A DNA stretch of 64,000 bases. It comes from an uncultured Eggerthellaceae bacterium. GTDB taxonomy: Bacteria; Actinomycetota; Coriobacteriia; Coriobacteriales; Eggerthellaceae. The notes below the pieces were generated by a model. The model was not told the DNA's origin and made no database searches. It was given only the letters and a program-made list of their open reading frames with translations. Positions within the stretch are counted from its first letter, which is position 1; every line of letters begins with the position of its first letter. The position numbers and the translations under genes were made by a program. This document shows, piece after piece, positions 33,480 through 41,831 of this stretch. The stretch is from assembly GCA_910588905.1 (NCBI GenBank), contig CAJURZ010000008.1:20836-84835 (forward strand). The letters are read 5' to 3'.

Positions 33480-33522
33480 AGGGCCCTAGGGCCCTGGCCT
33501 GCTCCGCAGGCATTCGCCCTGT

Positions 33523-33570
33523 CATAAGAACATGAAAAGCCACCCGAAGGTGGCTTGTCATGTTCTTATG
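33523..33570 (-). terminator. Terminator of tRNA-Leu
   Basis: The minus-strand RNA has GCCACC-TTCG-GGTGGC (33539-33554) followed by TTTT. Outside this stem, 12 bases at 33523-33534 and 33559-33570 are perfectly complementary, making a long composite hairpin directly after the CCA end. Confidence 0.85.
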
Positions 33571-33655
33571 GTGCGGGCGAAAGGACTTGAACCTTCACGA
33601 GCCGGAGCTCACTAGCACCTGAAGCTAGCGCGTCTGCCAATTCCGCCACGCCCGC
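33569..33655 (-). tRNA. tRNA-Leu (CAG anticodon), CCA encoded
   Basis: The acceptor stem GCGGGCG pairs with CGCCCGC, discriminator A is followed by encoded CCA (33569-33571). The anticodon stem CTAGC/GCTAG closes the loop TTCAGGT, so the anticodon is CAG. The long variable arm (CTCCGGCTCGTGAAG region) and GGTTCAAGTCC T-loop are typical of class II tRNA-Leu. Confidence 0.97.
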
Positions 33656-33748
33656 ACAAAGCAAAGCTTGAAGATAATAGCCGACTCCCGGTCTGCATGC
33701 AAGCGTCTTTCTTCCGATAGGAGGACTCAGGAAGCCGAGAGCGTGACC

Positions 33749-34573
33749 CTAGCGCGGAGTGGAATTGATCGATCGCATCTCTCGATGATGGGCCGCCACA
33801 ATGGATTCCGCCTCTCGGCGCATCTGTTCCTGCTGACGCCTCTCGCTCAGGCGCTGCCTGCGGGCCGTGCGCTCATAGCGCTCAGAGGGCCCTGGCGCCC
33901 GACGCATCTCTTCGCCCATGCGGTCGAAGGATGCCCGTGTCTCAGCTGCTGTCTGCCGCACGCCCACCGTAGGCATGCGGCCCGTGGTCTGCTGTTCGAT
34001 GGGCCGAGCGTCCCCGCGCGGACGAGGGTTCGCCTCCACTGTGCGGGGGGCTACCGTACGCACCGCCTGAGCATCGGGCTGCAGCGTGGTCAAGCGCTGC
34101 TGGCCTGTGAAACCCTGCACCCTGTTGAAGTCAATGGAATCTGGGCTATAGTCCGGTTCATCCGCCGTGTCGGTGTACGCCCGAGCTGCCCGTTGCTGAG
34201 CCTCTTTGTTCACGCCGAAGGGAATGGTGGGCTTGCCCTTGCGCCCCTTCGGCTTCCGAGCACGATCCTCCTCAGCCATCTCCGAAGCCATTCTGACGGG
34301 AGCCGCCTTGGAAGGCACCTCTTTGGCCGGTGCCATGGCGCCGTGTCCAGGACGCGCCCCTCCCTGGACCGGGGCACCCGTACGAGCTGAAGGAGCACTC
34401 ATGTGGGCTTGGGCCAGCGCGATGCGCTCTTGTTCCATCAAGAGGAGCGCCTTCAGCCTGCTGACCTTGACGGAGAGCACTGCTGCCCAAATTGCCACGA
34501 TCACCACTGCCACCGCCAGCAAGATGATGCCGATACTGGTGAGCGCTGAGGCGTTTGAGAGCACTGCCGACAA
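33749..34573 (-). CDS. Membrane-anchored, arginine-rich protein of unknown function
   Basis: The 274-residue product has one N-terminal membrane segment (SIGIILLAVAVVIVAIWAAVL), a short coiled-coil-like helix (SRLKALLLMEQERIALAQAH) and then a long low-complexity region rich in Arg, Pro, Ala and Gln without a recognisable domain. The last ~60 residues are strongly charged and helical (RRQRLSERRQQEQMRREAES). It lies 11 bases after a TrkA-type gene, so it belongs to that run. The function is unknown. Confidence 0.7.
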   Translation of the reverse strand: MSAVLSNASALTSIGIILLAVAVVIVAIWAAVLSVKVSRLKALLLMEQERIALAQAHMSAPSARTGAPVQGGARPGHGAMAPAKEVPSKAAPVRMASEMAEEDRARKPKGRKGKPTIPFGVNKEAQQRAARAYTDTADEPDYSPDSIDFNRVQGFTGQQRLTTLQPDAQAVRTVAPRTVEANPRPRGDARPIEQQTTGRMPTVGVRQTAAETRASFDRMGEEMRRAPGPSERYERTARRQRLSERRQQEQMRREAESIVAAHHREMRSINSTPR

Positions 34574-34584
34574 CTTGATACCTC

Positions 34585-35256
34585 CTATAGGCTTCGGAAC
34601 AGAGAACGAACATCATCGAGCACGTCGCTGTCCGCCACCACGATGACCTGGTCACCGGGATAGAGCACCATGTCCGGTGCGGCTACCTGAGCATCATCCT
34701 CATAGGCGATGGCAACGATCAGCGCACCTTCGGGCATCTCTATCTCACCGACGGTCACGCCTTCCTCATCCGAATGGTGGCGCATGTGCCCCACGGTGAA
34801 TTCCGAGAGCGCCACATTGCCATGGTTCAGAGAAGACACCACCGAAACTGAGCCGAGCAATGCTTCTTCTTCGATCAGGTTCGCGATCAACGTGGTTGAG
34901 GATACGCATTCGATGCCCACTTCGCGGAAGATGCGCAGGTTCTTCGGGTTGTTCACACGGGCCACCACGCGCGGCACGTTGAACACGCGCTGAGCCACTT
35001 CGCAAGCTACTAGATTCGTATCATCTTGCCCCGTGGCACCCACGAAGACATCGGCCTGCCGGATGCCTGCATCTTCCTGGCTACGAGAATCGCAGGAATC
35101 TCCCTGGATGACCAGGTACGGACCCTCTAGGGTGACGCTGAGAGCATCCGCCGTCTCGGCGCGCTCTTCGATGACAGCAACCTCATTGCCGCTGGCTAGC
35201 AGCACATTCGCCAGATAGGATCCAACCTTGCCGCCACCTGAGATCACGATATACAT
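34585..35256 (-). CDS. TrkA/KtrA-family potassium-channel regulatory protein (first of two)
   Basis: The 223-residue product begins MYIVISGGGKVGSYLANVLL, a Rossmann RCK_N domain with GxGxxG, then the ATGQDDTNLVACEVAQRVF segment. The RCK_C domain is around residues 130-223 (VGEIEMPEGALIVAIAYED, LYPGDQVIVVA). The RCK proteins gate TrkH/KtrB-type potassium channels in response to NAD(H) or ATP and, in some cases, c-di-AMP. No TrkH/KtrB gene is adjacent, so the channel must lie elsewhere. The gap to the second TrkA-like gene is 3 bases. Confidence 0.93.
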   Translation of the reverse strand: MYIVISGGGKVGSYLANVLLASGNEVAVIEERAETADALSVTLEGPYLVIQGDSCDSRSQEDAGIRQADVFVGATGQDDTNLVACEVAQRVFNVPRVVARVNNPKNLRIFREVGIECVSSTTLIANLIEEEALLGSVSVVSSLNHGNVALSEFTVGHMRHHSDEEGVTVGEIEMPEGALIVAIAYEDDAQVAAPDMVLYPGDQVIVVADSDVLDDVRSLFRSL

Positions 35257-35259
35257 GGA

Positions 35260-35919
35260 TCACCTCTGCATGTATTTCGAGAACTGCCGGATATGGTCAT
35301 GGCGAACACAGGCGAGCACCGTATCCCCACTATAGAGCACGGAGTCCTTCGAGGGGATGGACGATGCTGAACCGTCTACCCGTTCGAAGGCTATGATGCG
35401 CACCGCATGGTCACGTTCGATATCTGCCACGCGAATGCTGCTCCGCTCTTCACCCGGAAGATCCAGAGAGAAGCGCAGGATCTCGAAATCCCCAAAGGCG
35501 GCCACGTGGGAACCATGACCTACGACGATCTTCGAGAATACGTCCTCCGCTACCAAAGAGGTGCCGCAGACATAATCTATGCCCAGCTGCATGTACGCAC
35601 GCTCATGGTCAGGATCATAGAGGCGCGCGATGACATGAGGGACATCGAAGAGCCTGCTTGCCACCTCTGCGCACATGATGTTCACGCGGTCGAACTGGGT
35701 GACAGCAGCTAACACATCGCAGGTTTCCACCCCAGCGCGCACGAGCACGTCTTCATCGAACCCCACCCCTTGGATGGAGGATCCGTTGAAGTTCTGACCC
35801 AGATTGACGAACGCGTCAGGAGATTTATCTATGCAGCAAACGTTGTTGCCGTTGTCCGAGAGCATATTCGCAAGTTGCGATCCAACGCGGCCGCACCCGA
35901 CAACGATAACGTTGCTCAT
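35260..35919 (-). CDS. TrkA/KtrA-family potassium-channel regulatory protein (second of two)
   Basis: The 219-residue product has RCK_N (MSNVIVVGCGRVGSQLANML, VTQFDRVNIMCAEVASRLFD) and RCK_C (VADIERDHAVRIIAFERV, LYSGDTVLACVRHDH) domains. It is related to the protein encoded directly downstream but divergent from it, so the two could form hetero-oligomeric rings. It lies 3 bases after the stop of the putative cell-wall enzyme. Confidence 0.93.
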   Translation of the reverse strand: MSNVIVVGCGRVGSQLANMLSDNGNNVCCIDKSPDAFVNLGQNFNGSSIQGVGFDEDVLVRAGVETCDVLAAVTQFDRVNIMCAEVASRLFDVPHVIARLYDPDHERAYMQLGIDYVCGTSLVAEDVFSKIVVGHGSHVAAFGDFEILRFSLDLPGEERSSIRVADIERDHAVRIIAFERVDGSASSIPSKDSVLYSGDTVLACVRHDHIRQFSKYMQR

Positions 35920-35922
35920 AAA

Positions 35923-36804
35923 CTAGATCTTCGCCATTTCAGAAAGCGTGTTGCTGTACCAGAAATCCGCATTGGGCGGGCAGTAGCGAGCAGCGTTGCC
36001 CCGGGTGATGGTGTGACCGTACCCGTTGGCAAGACCAGCCACATGGGCGTGGATGGCACTCGTCCAATCAGAACCCAGGTAGCCGTGCCAGCCCCAAGCG
36101 TTGTAGGCCATGTAGCAATGGGCGCCCTTGGTGCTCTCAGTGCACGAGATGGCCGGAGACCAGCGGGGATCCACGGCATTCTCCCAAGCCGCCTGGGCGA
36201 AATCAGCCCCGTAGCCCGCCAGGGGAGACCCAGCCAAGTAAGCGTCTATCCGAGATGTCCATTCGGCCATGAACGCATCGTAGCCCACGGTGAAATCAAC
36301 ATCACCGATGCCCACAGCCGCAGAACTCTTGAGGCTTTGGGCCTCCTGAGCCTGCTGGATGGCTTCCTGCTCTGCTGCCCGCGCTGCTTCTTCCGCAGCG
36401 ATGCGCGCGGCTTCCTCTTCTGCCTGAACCTGAGCGATGACGCCGTCAACGCTACGGTTGGCACCCGTTTCCAGGATGAAAGACTCAGCCAGGGCTTCCG
36501 TATGCGCAGAGGGAGCAGCGCTCACAGCCACAGGCTGAACGTTGGAGGACGGGATGACGGTTGCATCATCAGCATGACCCACGGTATTGGTGAAGGTGGC
36601 AGCCCCTACCCCTACCGCAACAGCGAACACAGGAATGCTCAGGATGACTCCTACCCGATGGAGCCCATGAGCGGCATGGGTGCTCACAGCACCGCGCACT
36701 ACCCCATGGGCTGCGTGATGAGCACCAACCCCCAGGGGCTTCCGCACGCTTCCGTGCTTCGCCGTGGTAGCTCTATGCTTGCCTTTGGCCAATTCCCACT
36801 CCAT
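35923..36804 (-). CDS. Secreted or membrane-anchored putative cell-wall hydrolase (lysozyme-like domain)
   Basis: The 293-residue product has a basic N-terminus, a membrane or signal segment (VGVILSIPVFAVAVGVGAATF), an alanine/glutamate-rich coiled-coil region (IAAEEAARAAEQEAIQQAQ), and a C-terminal domain of about 130 residues. That domain (WSPAISCTESTKGAHCYMAY, NAWGWHGYLGSDWTSAI, HTITRGNAARYCPPNADFWY) resembles lysozyme-like muramidases or glucosaminidases of actinobacterial cell-wall proteins, with Glu of CTESTKG in the place of a catalytic acid. This is fold-level recognition only. The gene precedes two TrkA genes with a 3-base gap and has a structured leader. Confidence 0.7.
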   Translation of the reverse strand: MEWELAKGKHRATTAKHGSVRKPLGVGAHHAAHGVVRGAVSTHAAHGLHRVGVILSIPVFAVAVGVGAATFTNTVGHADDATVIPSSNVQPVAVSAAPSAHTEALAESFILETGANRSVDGVIAQVQAEEEAARIAAEEAARAAEQEAIQQAQEAQSLKSSAAVGIGDVDFTVGYDAFMAEWTSRIDAYLAGSPLAGYGADFAQAAWENAVDPRWSPAISCTESTKGAHCYMAYNAWGWHGYLGSDWTSAIHAHVAGLANGYGHTITRGNAARYCPPNADFWYSNTLSEMAKI

Positions 36805-36861
36805 CTTGCCCGCTTTCCCTTGGCTCCCATTCTTTCCGAACAGGATAGGGAATGCGTTGGT

Positions 36862-36948
36862 CCCAGCTGTCCTATCTTACGTACAGTACCGCCTCTTCCT
36901 GACCTCATGCCGAATGCACGACAAGCCGCAAAAGCGGCGACAGCTGGG
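36862..36948 (-). ncRNA. Structured 5' leader candidate upstream of the cell-wall enzyme
   Basis: On the minus strand CCCAGCTGTC (36939-36948) pairs perfectly with GACAGCTGGG (36862-36871), closing 67 nt. Directly inside is GCCGC-TTTT-GCGGC (36925-36938), and further short hairpins follow. A TAAAAT element about 50 bases upstream could be a -10. The ATG lies at 36804, leaving about 60 nt downstream for a switching region. It is not a known riboswitch I can recognise. Confidence 0.5.
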
Positions 36949-37099
36949 TGTGTTGTGGGTGGATTTGCTGCCCGGTGAGGCGGATATGTATTTCAGTCTG
37001 GATATTTTACTCTAGTTCGGTAGAGATTTCCGAAATAAATGCCCAACGGCACCAGAAAGATGAAAGCTCTCCAGGGAACGCTCCCAGAGGCCAGGAAGC

Positions 37100-37930
37100 C
37101 TAGAGCTTGACCACCTTCACCCCAGAGATCCGGGAGCGGCGCATCTTCTCTACAGTGAACGAGAATCCCTCTTCTATGAGCTCATCTCCTACGGCCGGAT
37201 AGGCTTCCATCCGGTTCACGAGCCATCCCGCCAAGGTGTCATAGTCGTCAGATTCCTGAACAGGCCAGCCCAGCTCTTGGGCATCTTCAACAACGAACCG
37301 GCCGTCGGCCCGCCAGGCCCCGGCTCCGCAAGCAGTCACCAGCTCTCCACCCAGATCTGATTCGTCGGCGATCTCACCTACGATCTCTTCCAGGATGTCT
37401 TCGATAGTGACGACCCCTTCGGTACCACCGTATTCATCCACGAGAATGGCCATTTGCTGGTGGGCGGCCTGCATCTCCCCCAGAAGCGGGATGACATCCT
37501 TCGTCTCAGGGACGAACATGGCCTCATACATGAAACCTGACACGGGCTCATCTATAGAGCCATCCATCAACGGTCCGATGAGATCCTTGTAATGGACGAT
37601 ACCGATGATGTCATCAATGCCGTCTTGGCAAACAGGAAGCCGCGAATAGCCCGTGCCGCGCATGCGCTCCAGAGCCGTGCGCCCCGTTTCGTCAGCGTCT
37701 ACCAACATGACATCGACCCGAGGGGTGCAGATCTCTCCTGCTGTGGTGTCTCCCAGATCCATGATGTCATGAATCATGCGCTTCTCGTCCTCAGCGAGGA
37801 CATCAGCGTCATCAACGATCTCACGCAATTGCTCTTCCGAAGCGGATTCACGCTTCGCCGCAGAACCCGTCAGGCGTTCGAAGAACCCCTGCTTGGGCTT
37901 CTCTTTGGAAGGATCAGATTCCATCATCAA
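37100..37930 (-). CDS. CBS-domain protein of the CorC/HlyC family
   Basis: The 276-residue product has MIHDIMDLGDTTAGEICTPRVDV and two CBS repeats (VLERMRGTGYSRLPVCQD, GEMQAAHQQMAILVDEYGGTEGVV with IEDILEEIVGEIADE), then the C-terminal CorC_HlyC domain (RADGRFVVEDAQELGW, YDTLAGWLVNRMEAYPAVGD). The N-terminal DUF21 membrane domain of the longer relatives is absent, as in E. coli CorC, which supports magnesium and cobalt efflux. Adenine-nucleotide binding by CBS domains is known for the family; the physiological ion here is not known. Confidence 0.9.
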   Translation of the reverse strand: MMMESDPSKEKPKQGFFERLTGSAAKRESASEEQLREIVDDADVLAEDEKRMIHDIMDLGDTTAGEICTPRVDVMLVDADETGRTALERMRGTGYSRLPVCQDGIDDIIGIVHYKDLIGPLMDGSIDEPVSGFMYEAMFVPETKDVIPLLGEMQAAHQQMAILVDEYGGTEGVVTIEDILEEIVGEIADESDLGGELVTACGAGAWRADGRFVVEDAQELGWPVQESDDYDTLAGWLVNRMEAYPAVGDELIEEGFSFTVEKMRRSRISGVKVVKL

Positions 37931-37966
37931 CAGCCAGATAGCAACTCAGCGCACCACGCACAGCCC

Positions 37967-38965
37967 TTAGAGAGGACTGGGGATGGGGATCCTCCAGAGG
38001 ATAGTGCCGAACGGGCTGTTATTCCAGAAGACACCCAGCTGACGCGCCATGCTCTCTCCGTAAAGGCCAGCCCAGATGATCAGGCATAGAACGGCGATGA
38101 CCACTAGCATGACAAGGCCGAATATGAGACCCACGGTAGCGAAGATGTTCCCCGTTTCCGCCTTGGGGGCACGGCCGCCTGCGCGCCGATAGGACTTGTA
38201 CATCATCCGGACGACCAGCCCCAAGATGATGCCGATGGGCGGGATGACGGCGAAGATGACGGACAGGATGCCCAAGATGAGGAACAGCGTGGCTTTCCCT
38301 GCAGAGGGCGCGGGGCCGACAGGCACTGGAACCTCTTCCCGCTGCTTCTGAACGCGCTTCTGCTCCTTCGCCGCTGCCTTAGCCGCTTTCTTGTCCATAG
38401 CCTCAGGCATGGAGACGGGCTCTGGCACAGGTGAAGGGGACGCCTGGACTGGAGCTGCTTGCGGCATGGGAGCTTGGGCCTGCTGAGGCTGCTGCACGGG
38501 CTGGGGCATCTGCCCATAACCCTGAGGAGCAGCGCTGGGATAGCCCTGCATCTGAGCGGGATCTTGCACCGGAGGCATCTGGCCGTAGCCCTGGGTGGGA
38601 GCATAGCCCTGCATGTACTGCTGGTCTGCCTCACCATAGGGAATCTGGCCGCTCAGAGAAGGATCCGCTTCGGGATACCCTGCCTGAGCATAGCCGTAGT
38701 AAGGGTCTTGCTGCAGAGGCGGCTGGCCATACATGCCCTGGTTCGGGTCAGCATACATCTGGGTTGGGTCCATATAGCCCTGCCCCATTTGAGTAGGATC
38801 AGCGTACTGCTGAGCATAGATCTCTTGGGGAGAGGGCATGGATGCCCCGTAGCCCTGCGGGTACTGACCCCAGGCCGGATCAGCCTGAGGGTACAGAGAG
38901 GGATCTACCGGATCCCCGTAGCCGAGAGGTTGACCGTTCGCGTCGTATCTCATGTTGTCAGGCAT
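37967..38965 (-). CDS. Gln/Pro/Tyr-rich membrane protein with DUF4190-like C-terminus
   Basis: The 332-residue product begins with about 170 residues of low-complexity repeats (YADPTQMGQGYMDPTQMYAD, PQGYGQMPQPVQQPQQAQAP), followed by a basic stretch and two membrane segments (LFLILGILSVIFAVIPPIGIIL and IFATVGLIFGLVMLVVIAVL) connected by MMYKSYRRAGGRAPKAETGN. Tyr/Gln/Pro repeats before a DUF4190-type helical hairpin are common in actinobacterial membrane proteins of unknown role. The start is preceded by AAAGGGTC. Confidence 0.75.
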   Translation of the reverse strand: MPDNMRYDANGQPLGYGDPVDPSLYPQADPAWGQYPQGYGASMPSPQEIYAQQYADPTQMGQGYMDPTQMYADPNQGMYGQPPLQQDPYYGYAQAGYPEADPSLSGQIPYGEADQQYMQGYAPTQGYGQMPPVQDPAQMQGYPSAAPQGYGQMPQPVQQPQQAQAPMPQAAPVQASPSPVPEPVSMPEAMDKKAAKAAAKEQKRVQKQREEVPVPVGPAPSAGKATLFLILGILSVIFAVIPPIGIILGLVVRMMYKSYRRAGGRAPKAETGNIFATVGLIFGLVMLVVIAVLCLIIWAGLYGESMARQLGVFWNNSPFGTILWRIPIPSPL

Positions 38966-39060
38966 GTCTGACCCTTTTCATCGACAGAGTTGTCGTTTCA
39001 TTGTACTAGACCTGCGCCCTTACGGGTGTGGGTTTTTGGAGAACGCTGCTCTATGCCCTG

Positions 39061-40101
39061 CTACTCCACCTCTACCCTACCGCGGAACGTCCTATAGATG
39101 AGCACGTGGTAGAGCAACACGAGGGGCAGACCGATGCAGAGGATCACGGTCATGCAGGTGAGCGACATCTCGCTGGCTCCTGCGCTCATGAGCGTGATGG
39201 CCGGCCCTACGCTATCCGGAGAGGCCATCACCAGCACCGGGAACATGCTGCACGCTAGCAGGAAGACCAGCGCCACCGCAGACGCGCTCTGCAGAAGGAA
39301 GATCCGCAGGCTCATCTTCACCTCTTGGTTCTTGCGCTCGTTATACCCGATATACATGGCAGCCCCCATGGCCACGACGAACAGCGCAGCGCAGAGGAAG
39401 CGCGGTACCGCCAACAGGGGCAGCATCTCCACGGATCCGCTCATCATGGCGAAGATGCACACGGTGAGCCCAGCGAACAGCACCAAGCAGGCCAGCTGGC
39501 TTGGAACCCGCAGCGCCTCTGCCCGCTGCTGAAGACCACTGCCGAGAGGCGCTTTCAGCGCCAGCCAGCAGGCCCCTGCGGCAACGAACATGGCAAGCCC
39601 CAGGATGCCGGTGAGCAGGGTGAAGGGGGTGACCAGTCCCAGAAGCGGCACGCCGGTGTAGTTGCCATTGACATCCATGGGGATGCCAGCGACCACATTG
39701 CCGACGGCAACACCGAAGAGGATCCCCGGCAAGAGTGACCCCAAGAAGAAGCAGACGTTCCACACCTTGCGCCATTTCGGGTCACCTTCGTAGAACTCGA
39801 AGCTCACCGCGCGCACGATGAGGGCGAAGAGCACCAACATGATAGCCAGGTAAAAGCCAGAGAATGTCGTGGCATAGGCATCGGGGAACGCAGCGAACAG
39901 GGCACCGCCCGCCGTGAGCAGCCACACTTCGTTGCCGTCCCACACCGGCCCGATTGCCCGGCGACAGATATGCTCATCCCGCTCGTCTTTGCAGAGGAAG
40001 GGGTACAGGATGCCCACGCCGAGGTCGAAACCATCCAACACGAAGTACCCGGCGATGAGCAGGAAGATAAGGAAGAACCACAGCACAGCAAGGACGCTCA
40101 T
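39061..40101 (-). CDS. cydB: Cytochrome bd ubiquinol/menaquinol oxidase subunit II
   Basis: The 346-residue multi-pass protein has FLLIAGYFVLDGFDLGVGIL near the N-terminus, GPVWDGNEVWLLTAGGALFAAFPDAYATTF, then eight membrane segments and a C-terminal RTFRGRVEVE tail. CydB pairs with CydA in the bd-type terminal oxidase that reduces oxygen to water with a menaquinol donor. Start and stop overlap cydA as ATGA, so translation is coupled. The last gene of the cyd pair, it has no visible cydDC genes nearby. Confidence 0.96.
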   Translation of the reverse strand: MSVLAVLWFFLIFLLIAGYFVLDGFDLGVGILYPFLCKDERDEHICRRAIGPVWDGNEVWLLTAGGALFAAFPDAYATTFSGFYLAIMLVLFALIVRAVSFEFYEGDPKWRKVWNVCFFLGSLLPGILFGVAVGNVVAGIPMDVNGNYTGVPLLGLVTPFTLLTGILGLAMFVAAGACWLALKAPLGSGLQQRAEALRVPSQLACLVLFAGLTVCIFAMMSGSVEMLPLLAVPRFLCAALFVVAMGAAMYIGYNERKNQEVKMSLRIFLLQSASAVALVFLLACSMFPVLVMASPDSVGPAITLMSAGASEMSLTCMTVILCIGLPLVLLYHVLIYRTFRGRVEVE

Positions 40102-41633
40102 CGTGCATCGCCTCCCTTCGGGGCAGCCTCATCTTCGGTGAGAGCCACCTCTTCCAAACTGTCGTCAGAAGCGGCCACGACCACCGCTTCGCCCGTCTTC
40201 TCAACTTCGGCGGCCTCTTTGAAGCTGACCTCGGTGACCTTCGCCTCCACAGGAGCGTCCTTCACAGGACCCTCCTTGATGAACCGGGCGATGACCCGCC
40301 ACCAACCGATGAACAGCATGAGATAGACCAAGAGGAACAGAGCCAAGGTCAGCACCACCTCGAAGGGCTGCACGGAAACGCTGGTACCCGCATCCGTGGG
40401 GAGGTAGACCTGATCCGGCCCTGACGTTGACGGATAGACCACATAGGGTTGGCGTCCCACCTCAGCTGTGAGCCACCCCGTCTGGATGGCCAGGAACGGG
40501 AAGAGCGGGGAGATGATCAGCAGCCACTGCAGCCACTTCATATTCCACACGCCGTGCTTCGCCTTCTTGCGACCGAAGACAGCGGCCAAGATGAGGCATA
40601 TCACGATAACGCCGAATAGGGCCACCATGATGTGATACACCTGGTAGACGAAGTTCACCGGAAGCTCATCTATATCCAGGTCAGGGAACGTGCCTACCTG
40701 CTGGTCCTCCACAAGACCAGGATACTCTGTGTCCCACGTGCCTGTAGCCAAGAAGCTGGTGCCTCCCGGGATGCCGAAGGTGGTAGAGCTGCGGCTCTCC
40801 TCATCCACCCAGCCGAACAGCGAGAGCTCCGGCGGTTCCGTGTCATATTGGCCTTCCATCATGGCCAGCTTCGTAGGTTGCTCCTCCCAGACCTCTACAG
40901 CAGAGGCATGGGCAGCGCCCAGCAGGCAGACGGTGGAGACGACACCCACCAAGCACCCTACGCGCAACATCTTCTTAGCGGCCTGAGGGTGCACCTTCTT
41001 ATGCATATACCAAGCAGCTACCGCCATGGTGACGAAAGCGCCCATGACGAGCACCGCCAAGATGGTATGGCTATACCGAGGCAGCGTTGAAGGGTTGAAA
41101 GCGGCAGCGAAGAAGTCTGTGATGACCGCTTCGTTGCCCGCCGGGGAATAGACGGCTCCTGCCGGGGTCTGCATCCAGGAGTTCGCAATGAGGATCCAGA
41201 GGGCAGACAGAGCAGAGCCCGCGAATGTGAGCCATGCGCTGGCTACATAGAATGCAGGCTTGATCTTGTTGCGTCCGAAGATGATGAATCCCAAGAAGAT
41301 GGATTCCAAGAAGAAGGCGAACAAGGCTTCGGCCGCCAAGGGTGCCCCGAAGATGTCGCCCACGAACCGGGAGTAGTTCGCCCAATTCGTACCGAACGAG
41401 AACTCCATGGTGATGCCCGTTGCCACGCCTATGGCGAACGTTGCCGTATAGATGCGCACCCACATCCGAGCTAGCGCGTCATCTTCCGGATCCTTGGATC
41501 GGAAGGCCTTGGTGACGAAGATCGCCATGATGAGGCCTATCCCGATGGTGATCGGCACGAAGATGAAGTGGTAGCTGGCTGTGAGGGCGAACTGGATCCG
41601 CGACAAGAGCACCGGGTCAGCGAAGATATCCAT
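40098..41633 (-). CDS. cydA: Cytochrome bd oxidase subunit I
   Basis: The 511-residue product has the N-terminal LLSRIQFALTASYHFIFVP (His 22 in the place of heme b595 ligand His19 of E. coli), GITMEFSFGTNWANYSRFVG, ESIFLGFIIFG, ANSWMQTPAG, and GWLTAEVGRQPYVVYP with WLTAEVGRQP in the conserved place. About nine membrane segments are seen. The intermediate Q-loop is of the shorter Gram-positive type. The C-terminus carries a charged tail of about 50 residues (ASDDSLEEVALTEDEAA). Confidence 0.96.
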   Translation of the reverse strand: MDIFADPVLLSRIQFALTASYHFIFVPITIGIGLIMAIFVTKAFRSKDPEDDALARMWVRIYTATFAIGVATGITMEFSFGTNWANYSRFVGDIFGAPLAAEALFAFFLESIFLGFIIFGRNKIKPAFYVASAWLTFAGSALSALWILIANSWMQTPAGAVYSPAGNEAVITDFFAAAFNPSTLPRYSHTILAVLVMGAFVTMAVAAWYMHKKVHPQAAKKMLRVGCLVGVVSTVCLLGAAHASAVEVWEEQPTKLAMMEGQYDTEPPELSLFGWVDEESRSSTTFGIPGGTSFLATGTWDTEYPGLVEDQQVGTFPDLDIDELPVNFVYQVYHIMVALFGVIVICLILAAVFGRKKAKHGVWNMKWLQWLLIISPLFPFLAIQTGWLTAEVGRQPYVVYPSTSGPDQVYLPTDAGTSVSVQPFEVVLTLALFLLVYLMLFIGWWRVIARFIKEGPVKDAPVEAKVTEVSFKEAAEVEKTGEAVVVAASDDSLEEVALTEDEAAPKGGDAR

Positions 41634-41747
41634 AACCCCTCCTTGAGAACCGCTTCCTCACCTGAGGGGATTATATCCTTGAAAGCCTTCCGCAACTGCG
41701 CGTTTTGTGGGTCATTCAGTCAACGTGTCCCCGACATTCACCCCGGG

Positions 41748-41787
41748 AAAACGCTGATGCCTCCCTGCAGATGCAGGGAGGCATCAG
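41748..41787 (-). terminator. Terminator of the oleate hydratase gene
   Basis: A 16-bp stem with a 2-nt turn (41754-41769 with 41772-41787) is followed on the minus strand by GCGTTTTCC. It begins about 45 bases after the oleate hydratase stop. Confidence 0.85.
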
Positions 41788-41831
41788 CAACAGCCTTGAG
41801 GGAAGGGCGTATAAGCTGGCCGTCAGGAACC

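Larger units (their letters stand above)
33175..33568. other. Gene-free spacer packed with hairpins
   Basis: There is no credible gene. It holds REP-like copies E and F, several further inverted repeats (around 33390-33460 and 33481-33512), an inverted relic of a tRNA T-arm (33466-33479) and the tRNA-Leu terminator. GTGAACCTTAC occurs twice (about 33310-33320 and 33454-33463), a short direct repeat. Confidence 0.75.

Noticed and set aside
36805..36960. ydaO-type c-di-AMP riboswitch
   Set aside because: A GACAGCT stretch recalls its 3' part, but GGGGTGAA and CCGACAGCTAAC boxes are absent. I keep it only as an unknown structured leader.
39006..39038. Possible plus-strand terminator (CGCCC-TTAC-GGGTG-TGGGTTTTT)
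   Set aside because: There is no plus-strand gene upstream to terminate, and the stem is weak. On the minus strand it lacks a T-tract.
41634..41831. Transcriptional link between oleate hydratase and cydAB
   Set aside because: A strong terminator at 41748-41787 separates them.
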